From: Lewinellaceae bacterium
GTDB taxonomy: Bacteria > Bacteroidota > Bacteroidia > Chitinophagales > Saprospiraceae
DNA length: 64,000 nucleotides
Assembly: GCA_020636095.1 (NCBI GenBank)
Contig: JACJYN010000003.1
Span: 1,426,001-1,490,000 of the forward strand
Direction: 5' to 3'
The notes beneath the pieces are model-generated. The model did not search any database. It had not been told where the DNA came from and worked only from the letters and a program-made list of their open reading frames with translations. Position numbers and translations under genes: made by a program. Shown one piece after another: positions 7,815 to 17,600 of this stretch (position 1 is its first letter; every line of letters begins with the position of its first letter).

Positions 7815-10238
7815 CTACTCTGCCTTCACCACCTTTCTCACGCCCACCAATTCTCCATCCGCCAGTATTTGCAGCAAGTACACCCCATTGGGCAGCCCGT
7901 CCTCCTCAAAGGTAAAGCGGTGGCGCTGAATGGCCGACACCTCTCGGAGCTCCTGCTCAGCCATCAGTTGGCCGTAGGGAGTGAGCAGGCGGGCCTGCAC
8001 CCTGTCCTTGCGTTCGGCGAGGGAGAAGTCGGTTTGAAATTGTGCGCTAAAAGGGGAGGGGTACAGTTGGAGGAAGGGTAACCGCTCGCCAGGCCCTTCC
8101 GAAGCACCGGTTACCGGTTCGGCCAGGATCACCACCTCCGGGTCGTCGAAGTAGAAGCCATCCTGGTTGACGAAGCCGTCGGAGCGGATTCGGAACTGGA
8201 TATAGACTTCTTCAAAACCGAGGTATTCCGAAATATCGATCTCTTCCATGACCCATTCATTCTGGCTGCCGTCGTAGAGGGGCTCGTTGGCGGGCTGGAA
8301 GTTGCCGTTGCCGGCTTTGGTGTATTTGCCGCAGAGGGGAATGAAATTGAGCCCATCGTTCGAGATCAGTACCTGGGCGTAGTCCCAGTTGGATTCGATC
8401 TGCCAGCGGGCCCAGAACTTCAGGAAGGCCTTTTGCCCATCGAGTAAAGAGATGGGGTTTTGCAAAGTGATGTTGGCCTCGTAGCCGTCCGGGTAGTTGC
8501 CGTTGGGGCTGTCGGTGAAGCTCGTGGGCGCGGAGACAAAGCTCTCTTCCGTCAATCCCCAGAGAAAGTTGGAGGTCCAGTTGTCTTCGGCCGACAAGTC
8601 GTCGAAGAAGATCGTTTCCAGGTTTCCCTGGAGGAAGGTTTTGCGCAGGGTATCGGTGCGGGTGTACAGGCCATTGTCGATGTGGACGGCGAAAAGCACC
8701 TCCTGCTCTCCGCTTATACCCTCATCAAGCGTGTATTCAAAGGAGTAGGTGTCTTCTTCCAGCAAGGTAAGGCTATAATCCTGGGGAGCTGACAGGACGG
8801 CCACGTTGGGGCTGCCGGCGCTTACGGAAACCGTAACCGGGCCGTCCATCAGGCCGAATTTTTTCAGGCTCAGCCCGATGCTGCCTTCTGCCGTCGTAAG
8901 AATCTCTTCACTATTGTCTTTTGCTTCCAGATAGTTGAGCAGCAGGTGGGCTGCCGTCAGGTTTTGCAACAGGCAGGACTTGTTGAGTTCGTCGATCATG
9001 CTCTGGGAAGGCCAGAATCCGACTGAACCCATGCCCACTTCCGGGGTATAGGAATAGACAGCCGGCTTGGTTTCATCCTCACCGTACATCCAGTCGTCAC
9101 TATTGCCATTGACGATATAGCCGACAGTTTGACTGCCGGTGCCCATTGTGAAGTTGTTTTCCCGGATCAGCAAGCGGCCAAACCCCTTGAAAATGGCATC
9201 CTCCTCGGTAGGCAGGTCATTATAGCCCCAGGGGTGGATCAGGAGGTTGCCGTACGTATGGTAATTGAGGGCAATGCCAAACTGGCGCTGCTCACAAAAG
9301 AATTTGACGGCCTGCGTTTCCGGCTCGGAGAAAGGTGCGATGCCCCGAAAGGTCGCTCCTTCTGGATTGGAGGAAGAACCAATATCATCCGCGCCCCATT
9401 CGTAGCCGTAGTTGCGGTTGAGGTCGACACCGTAGACGGCGCCATCCTCGTCAGCCCAGCGGTTCTTCCGCCACAGGCCGCCGCCGAAGGGGTCGGTGAT
9501 TTCGTTGTAGACGTAGCCATCCGGATTGATGCAGGGGATGAAGTACATTTCCGTATGGTTGACGAGATACTGCACCTCCGGGTCTGACTCATAGTTTTCC
9601 AGCAAGTACCACAGGTAAAAGATCATCTGGGAGAGGCTGTTTGGCTCGCGGGCGTGGTGCAGAGCCGTGTAGAGCACTTCCGGCTCGTCTTCGTCTTCGT
9701 TGGGGTTATCCGACAGGCGCAGCCAGTAGATGGGCCGCCCCTCGTGGGTTAAAATGTCACCGATGGGCTGTCGGGCGCTGAGCAGATTCGGATACAAATC
9801 AACCATCTTATCCAGAGTGGCCAGCATCTCCTCGTAGGTCAAATATCCACCCATGGAGCCATATTCGTAATTGGCGGGTGTTGGGTAGTCGTATAAAGGG
9901 CCGTTGTCTTCATCGCAGCCGTTACCCCGGAAATTCAGCGATTGTTCTGGCTGCTGGCTTTGTTCGCGGTACCAGGCTTTGACGTCGGGGATAATGACTT
10001 CATAATCGATGCCGCGCTGGCCGAGTAAGGCCAGTTCCCATTCGGAGAAATCATTGATCAGGAAGCGCCCTTTGGCCAGTTGGCCGTGGTCGGTTTCCAG
10101 GCCCAGGGCCGCCAGTTCTTCCAGGCTGGTGTTGGCTAGGCTGATCCTGGCCCGGGAGTAGTTCAATCCGGGCTGAGCAATAAGGGTGGATGCTAAAACC
10201 CATAAAAAGAGAGGTAGAAGTAATTTTTTCATACTCAT
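7815..10238 (-). CDS. T9SS-secreted M14 zinc carboxypeptidase
   Basis: About 807 residues from MSMKKLLLPLFLWVLAS, a clear signal peptide; the open frame upstream of 10238 lacks signal character. An N-terminal region is followed by the M14 catalytic domain with all key residues: zinc ligands His195 and Glu198 in HHAREP, the substrate-binding DLNRNYG (272-278), zinc ligand His327 in YHTYG, and catalytic Glu400 in SYTPEVGMG. After it come beta-rich modules with aromatic, Asp-rich loops (DGFYFDDPEVVIL), then a T9SS sorting domain (LYPSPFS ... LPNGVYLLQILADGE). It should be exported and attached to or released from the surface, trimming C-terminal residues from peptides. Confidence 0.93.
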   Translation of the reverse strand: MSMKKLLLPLFLWVLASTLIAQPGLNYSRARISLANTSLEELAALGLETDHGQLAKGRFLINDFSEWELALLGQRGIDYEVIIPDVKAWYREQSQQPEQSLNFRGNGCDEDNGPLYDYPTPANYEYGSMGGYLTYEEMLATLDKMVDLYPNLLSARQPIGDILTHEGRPIYWLRLSDNPNEDEDEPEVLYTALHHAREPNSLSQMIFYLWYLLENYESDPEVQYLVNHTEMYFIPCINPDGYVYNEITDPFGGGLWRKNRWADEDGAVYGVDLNRNYGYEWGADDIGSSSNPEGATFRGIAPFSEPETQAVKFFCEQRQFGIALNYHTYGNLLIHPWGYNDLPTEEDAIFKGFGRLLIRENNFTMGTGSQTVGYIVNGNSDDWMYGEDETKPAVYSYTPEVGMGSVGFWPSQSMIDELNKSCLLQNLTAAHLLLNYLEAKDNSEEILTTAEGSIGLSLKKFGLMDGPVTVSVSAGSPNVAVLSAPQDYSLTLLEEDTYSFEYTLDEGISGEQEVLFAVHIDNGLYTRTDTLRKTFLQGNLETIFFDDLSAEDNWTSNFLWGLTEESFVSAPTSFTDSPNGNYPDGYEANITLQNPISLLDGQKAFLKFWARWQIESNWDYAQVLISNDGLNFIPLCGKYTKAGNGNFQPANEPLYDGSQNEWVMEEIDISEYLGFEEVYIQFRIRSDGFVNQDGFYFDDPEVVILAEPVTGASEGPGERLPFLQLYPSPFSAQFQTDFSLAERKDRVQARLLTPYGQLMAEQELREVSAIQRHRFTFEEDGLPNGVYLLQILADGELVGVRKVVKAE

Positions 10239-10363
10239 TTCGATGCGTTTGGATTGGTTGAAAACAGGGGCCTGAAGGTAGCTGTTTTTTGTTTTGGCCA
10301 ACCTCTCAATTGGGCAATCGGCTATTAGCAGACATCAAAAGGAGGGCCATTGATTGAATTTTG

Positions 10364-10664
10364 GTAACTATTCAGTTAGCTTTTGGCGGTTGGCAAATAC
10401 CTACGGGACTGTTCAAAGTTCTGTGTTTAAGCTTCGAAGTTGCGCCGGAAACCGAGGTTACATTGAACTTCGGACACAGAACATTGAACACGCCCATACC
10501 TACCCCAAAACCTAAATCTGGAGCAAAGAACTGGTTCTTTAAGCTTGGATTCCTGCATTTTGAGGCATGATACTGCGAATAGCGAACCGCGAAAAGCGAA
10601 CCGCGAACCGCGAAAAGCGAAAAGCGAAAAGCGAAAAGCGAACCGCGAACCGCGAAATAGTAAT
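10364..10664. repeat. Word-array element F2, related to the one at 19681-19835
   Basis: Fills most of the 10239-10673 gap. It starts with GTAACTATTCAG (10364-10375), like the ends of the 8-bp-duplication elements elsewhere in the window, and ends with 12 consecutive heptamers GCGAAnn (10575-10658; nn is TA, CC, AA or AT). The centre contains an inverted copy of the core of element 19681-19835 (GAACtGGTTCTTT, TTGGATTCCTGCA) and a nested repeat (GTTCAAAGTTCTGTGT ... ACACAGAACATTGAAC). No target duplication was found. Just left, 10345-10363 matches an inner end of the element at 35234-35445. Confidence 0.6.
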
Positions 10665-10673
10665 GTCTTACGC

Positions 10674-11903
10674 TTACTCCTCCCGGATCAATGCCGAGAC
10701 CTTCATCGCGCGCAGGGCCGGTGGCACGGAGGCCAGCACGCCAATAGAGGTGACCGTCACCGCTACAATGATGAAGTCGATCAGGCGCATACTGATGGGG
10801 TAGGCGTCCACCACAAAATTGCCGGGGACCGAAACGATGCCTACGGTCTTTTGCAGCATATACAGAACGATGGCGAGAATGAAGCCCATGCCAATGCCCA
10901 GCAGGCTGAGCAGCAGCCCCTCGTTGAGGAAGATATTCCGAACGCTGGTATCGAGGGCGCCCATTGATTTGAGAATGGCGATGTCTTTCTGTTTTTCCAG
11001 TACCACCATCCAAAGGGCGCCAACGATGTTGAAGGCGACCAACAGCATCATCAGGCTGGCGATGGCATAGCTGAGCCACTTTTCGACCTGCATGAGCCGA
11101 AGAAAGGAAGATTCCTGTTCATATCGTCCTTTCACGTCGAAATCCGCACCCATAACCGCCTGGACAGAAGCTATCACCTGGGAGGCTTCAGCGCCGGGGG
11201 CCATCCTGATCTCCAGGGCGCTCACCTCGCGCTCTGTTCCGGATAGTTCCCGGGCAAATTCCAGGGGCGCCAGGACGTACTGGTTGTCGAACTCCTGCTG
11301 GATGACGAAGGTGCCGCCCGGATAGATGTAGCGGCGGCGAAAGGGTTGTACCTGCTGGCCGAACAGGCCGCTGCTCTGCTCCCGTTTGGGCATGTACACA
11401 GCCAGTTCTGTAAAGCGGTCGCCGACGTTGGCGCCCAGCTTATTGCGCATGCCGAGGCCGAGGATGGCCAGTTGCCTGCCGTTTTCTTCAAAACTGTACC
11501 GGCCTTCCCGCACGGTCGTATCGATGCCGACTACCTTACTGAAGTTTTCATCCACCCCCTTGAGGGTGCCGAAGTCCTGGTTGTCCTTGTATTCAAAAAA
11601 GGCGACTTCCTCCAGGGTGCGGGATATCTGCGCCACTCCTTCCAGGGCCATCAGTTTTTCCAGCATTACTGTATCGGCTTCAAAGGTTTTTCCCCGGGCG
11701 GGGGTGACCTTTATGTCGGGGTTGAAATTGCTGTACATGGTGGTGATGAGGTCTTCGAACCCATTGAAGACAGACAACACCAGAACCAGGGCCGCCGAGC
11801 CCACGGCAATACCAAAGACTGCAATGCCGGTGATGATGTTGATGGCATTGGTCGATTTCTTAGCAAAGAGGTATCGCCGGGCGATGCGGAGTGACAGGTT
11901 CAT
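10674..11903 (-). CDS. ABC transporter permease, LolC/LolE (FtsX) type
   Basis: A 409-residue inner-membrane permease. The N-terminus SLRIARRYLFAKKSTNAINI leads into the first membrane helix (ITGIAVFGIAVGSAALVLVL), as in LolC/E proteins. A large periplasmic domain (about residues 45-265) follows, then three membrane helices with the FtsX signature VVLEKQKDIAILKSMGA on the cytoplasmic loop. It ends in PALRAMKVSALIREE, typical of the family. Such permeases move lipoproteins from the inner membrane to the chaperone LolA. No ATPase partner is next to it, so it would use one encoded elsewhere; Bacteroidota often have several LolC/E-like permeases, so the substrate is uncertain. Confidence 0.88.
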   Translation of the reverse strand: MNLSLRIARRYLFAKKSTNAINIITGIAVFGIAVGSAALVLVLSVFNGFEDLITTMYSNFNPDIKVTPARGKTFEADTVMLEKLMALEGVAQISRTLEEVAFFEYKDNQDFGTLKGVDENFSKVVGIDTTVREGRYSFEENGRQLAILGLGMRNKLGANVGDRFTELAVYMPKREQSSGLFGQQVQPFRRRYIYPGGTFVIQQEFDNQYVLAPLEFARELSGTEREVSALEIRMAPGAEASQVIASVQAVMGADFDVKGRYEQESSFLRLMQVEKWLSYAIASLMMLLVAFNIVGALWMVVLEKQKDIAILKSMGALDTSVRNIFLNEGLLLSLLGIGMGFILAIVLYMLQKTVGIVSVPGNFVVDAYPISMRLIDFIIVAVTVTSIGVLASVPPALRAMKVSALIREE

Positions 11904-11963
11904 ATCGTTGGCACTTGCTGATGAGCAAAGGAAGGAATTATTCAGCTAAAACAAAAAATAAAG

Positions 11964-13298
11964 TTACCTCACCAATCCCCCAATCAACTGGATCAACTCC
12001 GTCTCCGTATTCTTCAGGTTAAACAATGCCGTCAGGCGCTGCTGAGAGGCATTGATGTAGCTCACCTGAATGGTGCGGTAATCGAAAGAGTTGATCAGGC
12101 CGCCGCGGAAACGCTCTTCGGCGATTTCCAGGTTGCGCCGGGCGTTGGCGACCAGGGAAGTGGTCACCTCCACCAGGCGTTTTTGGGTATTGTAGGTAGC
12201 CAGGGTGTTGCTCAGCCGATTGTTGAGGTTGCGTTTGAGGTCGCTGATGCTGTGCTGGGCGATCAGCTCTTCCGTTTTGGCATTTTCGATGCGTTTGCGG
12301 CGAACGCCGGCGTCAAAAATGGGGTAGGAGGCCGAGAAATTGAGGAAGCCGGTAAAGGTTTTGGCGCCCACTCTGGGCAACTCCCGGGGTTCCATCTCGA
12401 AGCTGAACTGCTGCTCGCCGGTGGAAAGGGCCACATCGTAGGTCAGGCCGGAGCGTACTTGCACGGTAGGCAGGAGGCTGGCCTCCTGCACTTTTGTATT
12501 CAAAGCAGCCAGTTCCCGGTTGATGAACTGGTTCTGGAGCTGGTTGTTACTGGCCTGCATCTGTTGCCGCAGGTCCTCAATTTGATAGTCAGGCACATCA
12601 TAGGTAAGGGTGTCGCTTAACCGGTAGGGAGTGTTCAGCTCGTCGACGCCCATGCTGAGATTGAGGTTGCGGATGGCCGTTTGGAAGGTATTGGCCTGCA
12701 GGATGTAGTTGGTGGAGTCATTCAGGTACGCGTCCTGGGTCTGCAGGATGTCAAAGGTGCTGGCTTGTCCAAACTCCTTGCGCAGCTCCTGGTACTCCAC
12801 GCGGTCGCGCGAAAGCACCAGCACTTCCTGGACCACATCGAGCTGTTCCTGTTGCACCAGGGCATTGTAATAAGCCTGAATGATTCCCTGAATGGTATTT
12901 TCCACGGCTATCTTGATGTCGCCGTCGCCAAGCCGATTCTGCACTTCGAGCTGTTCCTTGGTGTAGCGCACCCGATGGCCATTGAAGATCGTCCAGTTGG
13001 CCTCTACCCCGGGGGTGAGGCCGGTATTGACCGTATTGCTCGTCCGCAGCACCGAGCCCGGGTTGCTGAGGTCCCGGTAGCTGTTGTTGGAGTTGAGCGT
13101 CAGGTTGATAGTGGGATAGCGCCCGGCTACGGCCCAGTCGTTGTTATTGGCCGAAATGTCCGCCCTGGCTTCTGATATCTGGATTTGATAATTGTTCTGT
13201 AAGCCAGTTTCTATAGCCTGAGAAAGGCTGAGTTCCTGCTGGCCAAAGCTGCCGGTGCTCAGTAATAGTAGGATGGGTAGAAAATAAAATGCCTTCAT
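11964..13298 (-). CDS. TolC-family outer-membrane efflux protein
   Basis: A 444-residue protein with a signal peptide (MKAFYFLPILLLLSTGSFGQ); this ATG is chosen over codons further upstream that overlap the GtrA gene. It has two repeats of the outer-membrane efflux domain: LSLSQAIETGLQNNYQIQIS at the start, and long helices such as AEERFRGGLINSFDYRTIQV near the end, the standard TolC motif before the last barrel strands. It would form the exit duct for an RND or ABC pump. It starts 20 bases after the GtrA stop; the RND pump at 14634-17837 on the same strand is a plausible partner, since that operon lacks its own TolC. Confidence 0.9.
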   Translation of the reverse strand: MKAFYFLPILLLLSTGSFGQQELSLSQAIETGLQNNYQIQISEARADISANNNDWAVAGRYPTINLTLNSNNSYRDLSNPGSVLRTSNTVNTGLTPGVEANWTIFNGHRVRYTKEQLEVQNRLGDGDIKIAVENTIQGIIQAYYNALVQQEQLDVVQEVLVLSRDRVEYQELRKEFGQASTFDILQTQDAYLNDSTNYILQANTFQTAIRNLNLSMGVDELNTPYRLSDTLTYDVPDYQIEDLRQQMQASNNQLQNQFINRELAALNTKVQEASLLPTVQVRSGLTYDVALSTGEQQFSFEMEPRELPRVGAKTFTGFLNFSASYPIFDAGVRRKRIENAKTEELIAQHSISDLKRNLNNRLSNTLATYNTQKRLVEVTTSLVANARRNLEIAEERFRGGLINSFDYRTIQVSYINASQQRLTALFNLKNTETELIQLIGGLVR

Positions 13299-13317
13299 AG
13301 TCAATTGTCGGTAGTGA

Positions 13318-13728
13318 TTAAATAAACTTGCGTTCAAAGACATATCGCTTCAGGTAAAAATTGTAAAAGAATACGGCGCCGGTGGCGCACAACTTAGTGA
13401 TGTACTGATGAGTGCTGAAAAAATCCAGCTGGGTTAAGCCATAAATGATCCCGGTGCTCAGGGCCATACCGCCCAGCGAAACCAAAAATGACAGGGCGAA
13501 GGCCCGGTAAGCTGAACCCTGTAATACAAAAACGAAACGCTTTTGCAGTATAAAGTTGATGGCCATGCCAAAGGAGTAGGAGATGATATTGGATATCACC
13601 GGCGAAAAAAAACGGCCGGCCAGCAACAGGTAAATCACATAGTCTACCGTGGTAGCCACGGCTCCGGTCATGGCAAATCTGGCTTTCAACTGGAGAAGGT
13701 TCCGTAATTTTTCCCAATTCAATTGCAT
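13318..13728 (-). CDS. GtrA-family membrane protein
   Basis: A 136-residue protein with four membrane helices (about residues 20-38, 43-62, 75-95 and 108-126) and the GtrA features RFAMTGAVATTVDYVIYLLL, SYSFGMAINFILQKRFVF and the basic C-terminal FYLKRYVFERKF. GtrA proteins are thought to help flip polyprenyl-linked sugars or act in surface polysaccharide modification. No glycosyltransferase is adjacent, so the pathway is open. It sits 20 bases upstream of the TolC gene in the same direction. Confidence 0.85.
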   Translation of the reverse strand: MQLNWEKLRNLLQLKARFAMTGAVATTVDYVIYLLLAGRFFSPVISNIISYSFGMAINFILQKRFVFVLQGSAYRAFALSFLVSLGGMALSTGIIYGLTQLDFFSTHQYITKLCATGAVFFYNFYLKRYVFERKFI

Positions 13729-13871
13729 ACTCCGAACAATTTGTGCCGAAGGTAAGCAGTTTGGGGGAGATCGGAGGATATTCGGGATTCGGCATTCGTT
13801 AGGATTAACAAAAGTAAAGAACAGCCGATAATCGAATACCGAACCTTCGAACGCCGGGATGCGGATCCTGC

Positions 13872-14408
13872 CTACTCCGGTGCACTCCTCTCCGCCCTGA
13901 AATAATCCATCACCTCCTCCCAGTTGCCGGCCCGCCGGAAACGCGTCTCGTGGACATTGTGCGAGGCGGTGTACAACAGGCCTTTGCCCTGAAAAGGTTC
14001 CAGGTTGAAAGCGTGGTCATCGATCATATAATCAGCCTGGACGATACTTTTATCGCCGCAGAAAACAATGTTTTTCCAGTGAATAAAGGGGAAGTGCTCC
14101 TGGAGCCAGTCGTACTTGTCCTCAAAAGAATTCCGGAACTCCATGGCAGCCGTCACGATAAATACCTCGTAATGCTCCATCAGTTCGCGGATGCCTTCCT
14201 GGCTGCCCGGCATAGCCGGTAATCCTTTGAAAAACCCTTTTTCATAAATGGCCTCCCGGATGTACTCCGCCCCGGGTATCTGGTAGATTTTTTTTCCCCA
14301 GTACGCTTCCCGTTTCAGGCGTTTCCCGAATCGTTGTTCGTAGAGCTCTAAAAATTTGGGCATCACATCTGCGATCACCTCGTCCATGTCGATTGCTATT
14401 CGTTGCAT
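13872..14408 (-). CDS. 5'(3')-deoxyribonucleotidase, NT5C type
   Basis: A 178-residue HAD-fold phosphatase of the NT5C family, which removes phosphate from deoxyribonucleotides. Motif I is IAIDMDEVIADV (residues 4-15; the second aspartate is the general acid). Motif II is the threonine in VFIVTAAMEF, the motif III lysine precedes NIVFCGDKSIV, and motif IV is the double aspartate in YMIDDHAFNL, followed by GKGLLYTASHNV. The size and order of motifs fit the family well. The region just upstream (14423-14631) holds an octamer array, so its promoter lies near or in that array. Confidence 0.88.
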   Translation of the reverse strand: MQRIAIDMDEVIADVMPKFLELYEQRFGKRLKREAYWGKKIYQIPGAEYIREAIYEKGFFKGLPAMPGSQEGIRELMEHYEVFIVTAAMEFRNSFEDKYDWLQEHFPFIHWKNIVFCGDKSIVQADYMIDDHAFNLEPFQGKGLLYTASHNVHETRFRRAGNWEEVMDYFRAERSAPE

Positions 14409-14422
14409 TGGTTATGCATTTG

Positions 14423-14631
14423 TGTGTCAGTTTATCAGTGTATCAGTGTGTCAGTTTATCAGGGATTCATGTCAGGGTACGGTGTTTTCTGATACGATGA
14501 TAGGGATAGTTCAATTTTCTGTGTCTTTTAAAAAACGCTTCTTGATTTTCAGTGATTTGCGAATTGCGAACACCGAATTGCGAACACTCCCCGCTGATAC
14601 TGATACACCTATACACTAATACACCTACCCC
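14423..14631. repeat. Octamer array with complementary arms
   Basis: The left arm is five exact octamers (TGTGTCAG, TTTATCAG, TGTATCAG, TGTGTCAG, TTTATCAG; 14423-14462). The right arm (14594-14631) reads CTGATA, CTGATACA, CCTATACA, CTAATACA, which is the complementary dialect, so the arms can pair as an imperfect hairpin. Between them are words of the GCGAACA/CGAATT type (14570-14588). The array separates the nucleotidase start from the RND pump stop. Confidence 0.65.
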
Positions 14632-14633
14632 AA

Positions 14634-17600
14634 TCACCCCCACATCGCCGCCACCGCCGCAATTGCAATCACGGCAAACAGCACGTACCACAGGAACTCA
14701 TACCCCGTCTCCCGGCGCAGTGCGGACTCCACCGCCTCGTAGTCGGGCTTAACGCCATTCCAGGCGTAAGAAGCATACACCTTAAACCGGTTGGCCACGA
14801 TCAGGAATACGGGCAACAATATCAGGATGACCACCGTAGTGGCCAGCAGGCCGAATGAAACGGCAATGGCCATTGGAATGAGGAACTGGGCCTGCAGGCT
14901 CTTTTCGAGCAGCAGGGGCGCCAGGCCGGCAAAGGTTGTCACGGAAGTAAGCACGATGGGCCGAAAACGGGTGGTTCCCGCTTCAAAGATGGCGTCCATT
15001 TGGGGCCTACCCGCTTCGATGAGCTTATTGTAGGTAGACACGAGGACCAAAGCATCATTGACCAGAATGCCGATCAGCGCGATAATCCCCAGGAAGGAGA
15101 ACAGGCTGATGGGCAATCCCAGCAGCCAATGCCCCCAACCGACCCCAATGATGCCAAAGGGGATCAGTAGAAAGACCGTCAGCGTCTGGCCTACTGAGCG
15201 GAAAGTTAAAGCAATAACGAAAAACATCAGGGCCAATACGATAGCCCCTACGATCTGGATAGACTTGGCCGACTTTTCCTGCTCCCGGTTCTGCCCTTCG
15301 AACAGCGCGGAAACGCTGGGATAATCAGCGAGGATATTCGGGAGGATGTTGTCTCTGAGGCTGCTGGTCAGGTCGCTGACGGAGACGTCATCGCGGGAAA
15401 CATCGGCCTCGATCTTGATCTCCCGCTTGCCATCGATGTGGTTGATATTGATGACCCCTCGGTTGATCGCCAGTTCGGCAATTTCCGACAGCGGAAATTC
15501 TCTGCCATCGGTGAAACGCACCCGCATATTCTGTAGCTGGGTGATGTCGGAGCGGTCATTGACATCGTATCGCACCCATACGCGCACTTCGTCCCGGCCT
15601 CGTTGCAGGCGTTGGACTTCGCTGCCAAAGAAGCCGCTGCGAACCTGCCCTACGACGTCCTGCAGGTTGAGGCCCAGGTAGCGGCCTTTCTCCTTCAATT
15701 GTATATTGACTTCCCGCAGCCCTTCCTGGTTGTTATCCACCACATCGGTGAGCTCGGCCAGCGATTTCATTTCGGCCTTTACCTGCTCAGTAGCGGCCTG
15801 GAGTTGCCGGTAGTCTTCTCCGACCAACGAAATAGAAATGGGCTTGCCAAAGGTAGACTGCGCGCCATAGGAGACCACTTCCGCCGCCGGGATCGGGCCG
15901 GCTTCTTCCCGAATGGCGTTGATCACATCCCGCAGCTTGAGGCTGTCGCGGTTTTCCCCGTCCAGGAGGTTGACGCTCAGCGTGCCGGCGTAGGTCGACG
16001 GCCCTATTTTCTTTTCGATGCGTTGTATCGCTTGCTTTTCTCCGTTGAAGAAACGCTGGCTGAGCTTTTCGTTGGCCCGCCAGGCAGCTTGTTCGATATG
16101 GCCGAGCCAGTCGGCGGTGATGTGTTCGCGGGTGCCGGCGGGCATTTGCAGCGTGATCCCTATATCGTCCCGCTCAATGACGGGGAAGAAAGTAGTTTGA
16201 ATGATCCCTCCTCCTATAGAACCCATCGTCATAGCCAGGATGCCCACCATACCGGCAATGGTGAGGAACTTATTGTACATGGCAAAGCGCAATACAGGAG
16301 CATAGAGGGTGTTGCGCATCCAGTTCATCATCTTATCCAGCCCCTCCTGCACCCGGTTGGTGCTGCGGCCGGGGCTCAGGGCCTTGCTGTGAGCAACGTG
16401 GGTAGGCAGAATGACTACTCCTTCGATCAGAGAGAAAACCAGAGAAAAGATAACTACAACGGCCATCTCACTGAAGAAGTCACCCAGGCGGCCATCGATG
16501 AAGAGAAAGGCAGAAAAGGCGATCACCGTCGTCAGGATGGCGGCAAAAACGGCCGGCAACACCTCCATGGTGCCGTCCAGCGCTGCTTTCAGGCGCGGTA
16601 CGCCTTCCTCGTATTGTTGGTAGATATTTTCTCCGATGACAATGCCGTCGTCGACCAGTATCCCGATCACCAGGATCATGCCGAAGAGAGAAATAACATT
16701 GATCGTAATGCCCAGCGCACTGGCCAGAATGAACATGCCGGCAAAAGAAGTGGGAATGGCAAGCGCGACCCAGAACGCCAGGCGCCAGTGCAGGAACATG
16801 GCCAATAACACCACGACAATGACGAAGCCGAGGACGCCGTTTTTCGTTAATAACTCGATGCGCTGCCGGAGAATGATCGAACCATCGCGGATGACGGTCG
16901 CCTGCACCACCTCGTTTTTCTGGTTGAAGTCATCAATGTAGGCCAGCACCTTGTCGGTGATCGTGATCATATCTTCCTCCAGCGTATTCTGCACGTTCAC
17001 GACCACTGACGGTTCATCATTCAGGAAGCTGCGGTTGGGGTTGTCCGCCCATTTATCGGTAAGGGTGGCCACCTGATGGAGGCGCACGACGCTTCCGTCG
17101 GCGTTGGTTTTCACCACAATGTCCCTGAACCCTTCAGCGTAGTATTCTTTATTGCGGGCCCGGACGAGCAGCTCCTCATCTTTGCCTTTGATGGTGCCGC
17201 CGGTCAGCTCTACATTGGCAGTGCGCACAGCTCGGGTGGCTTGTTCAAAAGACAGGCCGTAGGCGCGCAGGTCCCGCTCCCGGAAGGCGATCTCGATCTC
17301 TTCCTCCGGGAAGCCGCTGAGGCTGACTTTGGAAATTCCATCCATGGCCAGGAGCTCGTCTTCGACCTGCCGGCCGTAGCGCTTTAGGGTTTTGAGGTTG
17401 ACATCCCCGCTGATGGCAAAGTTGATGGCAAACCCCAGGTTTTCCTGTTTGAAGACCACCGGCGGCTCCATGCCCACCGGGAAGGAACTGATCTGGTCGA
17501 CGGCGTTTTTTACATCCTGAAGGATGATATCCGTCTTATATCCTTTGAACACCTCCACCGTCACCGTGCCGCTGTTCTCCCGCGATACGGAGGTATAGCG

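Noticed and set aside
15603..16808. A 401-residue plus-strand frame opposite the RND pump
   Set aside because: His/Arg/Gln-rich composition with no motif; the pump on the other strand is complete.
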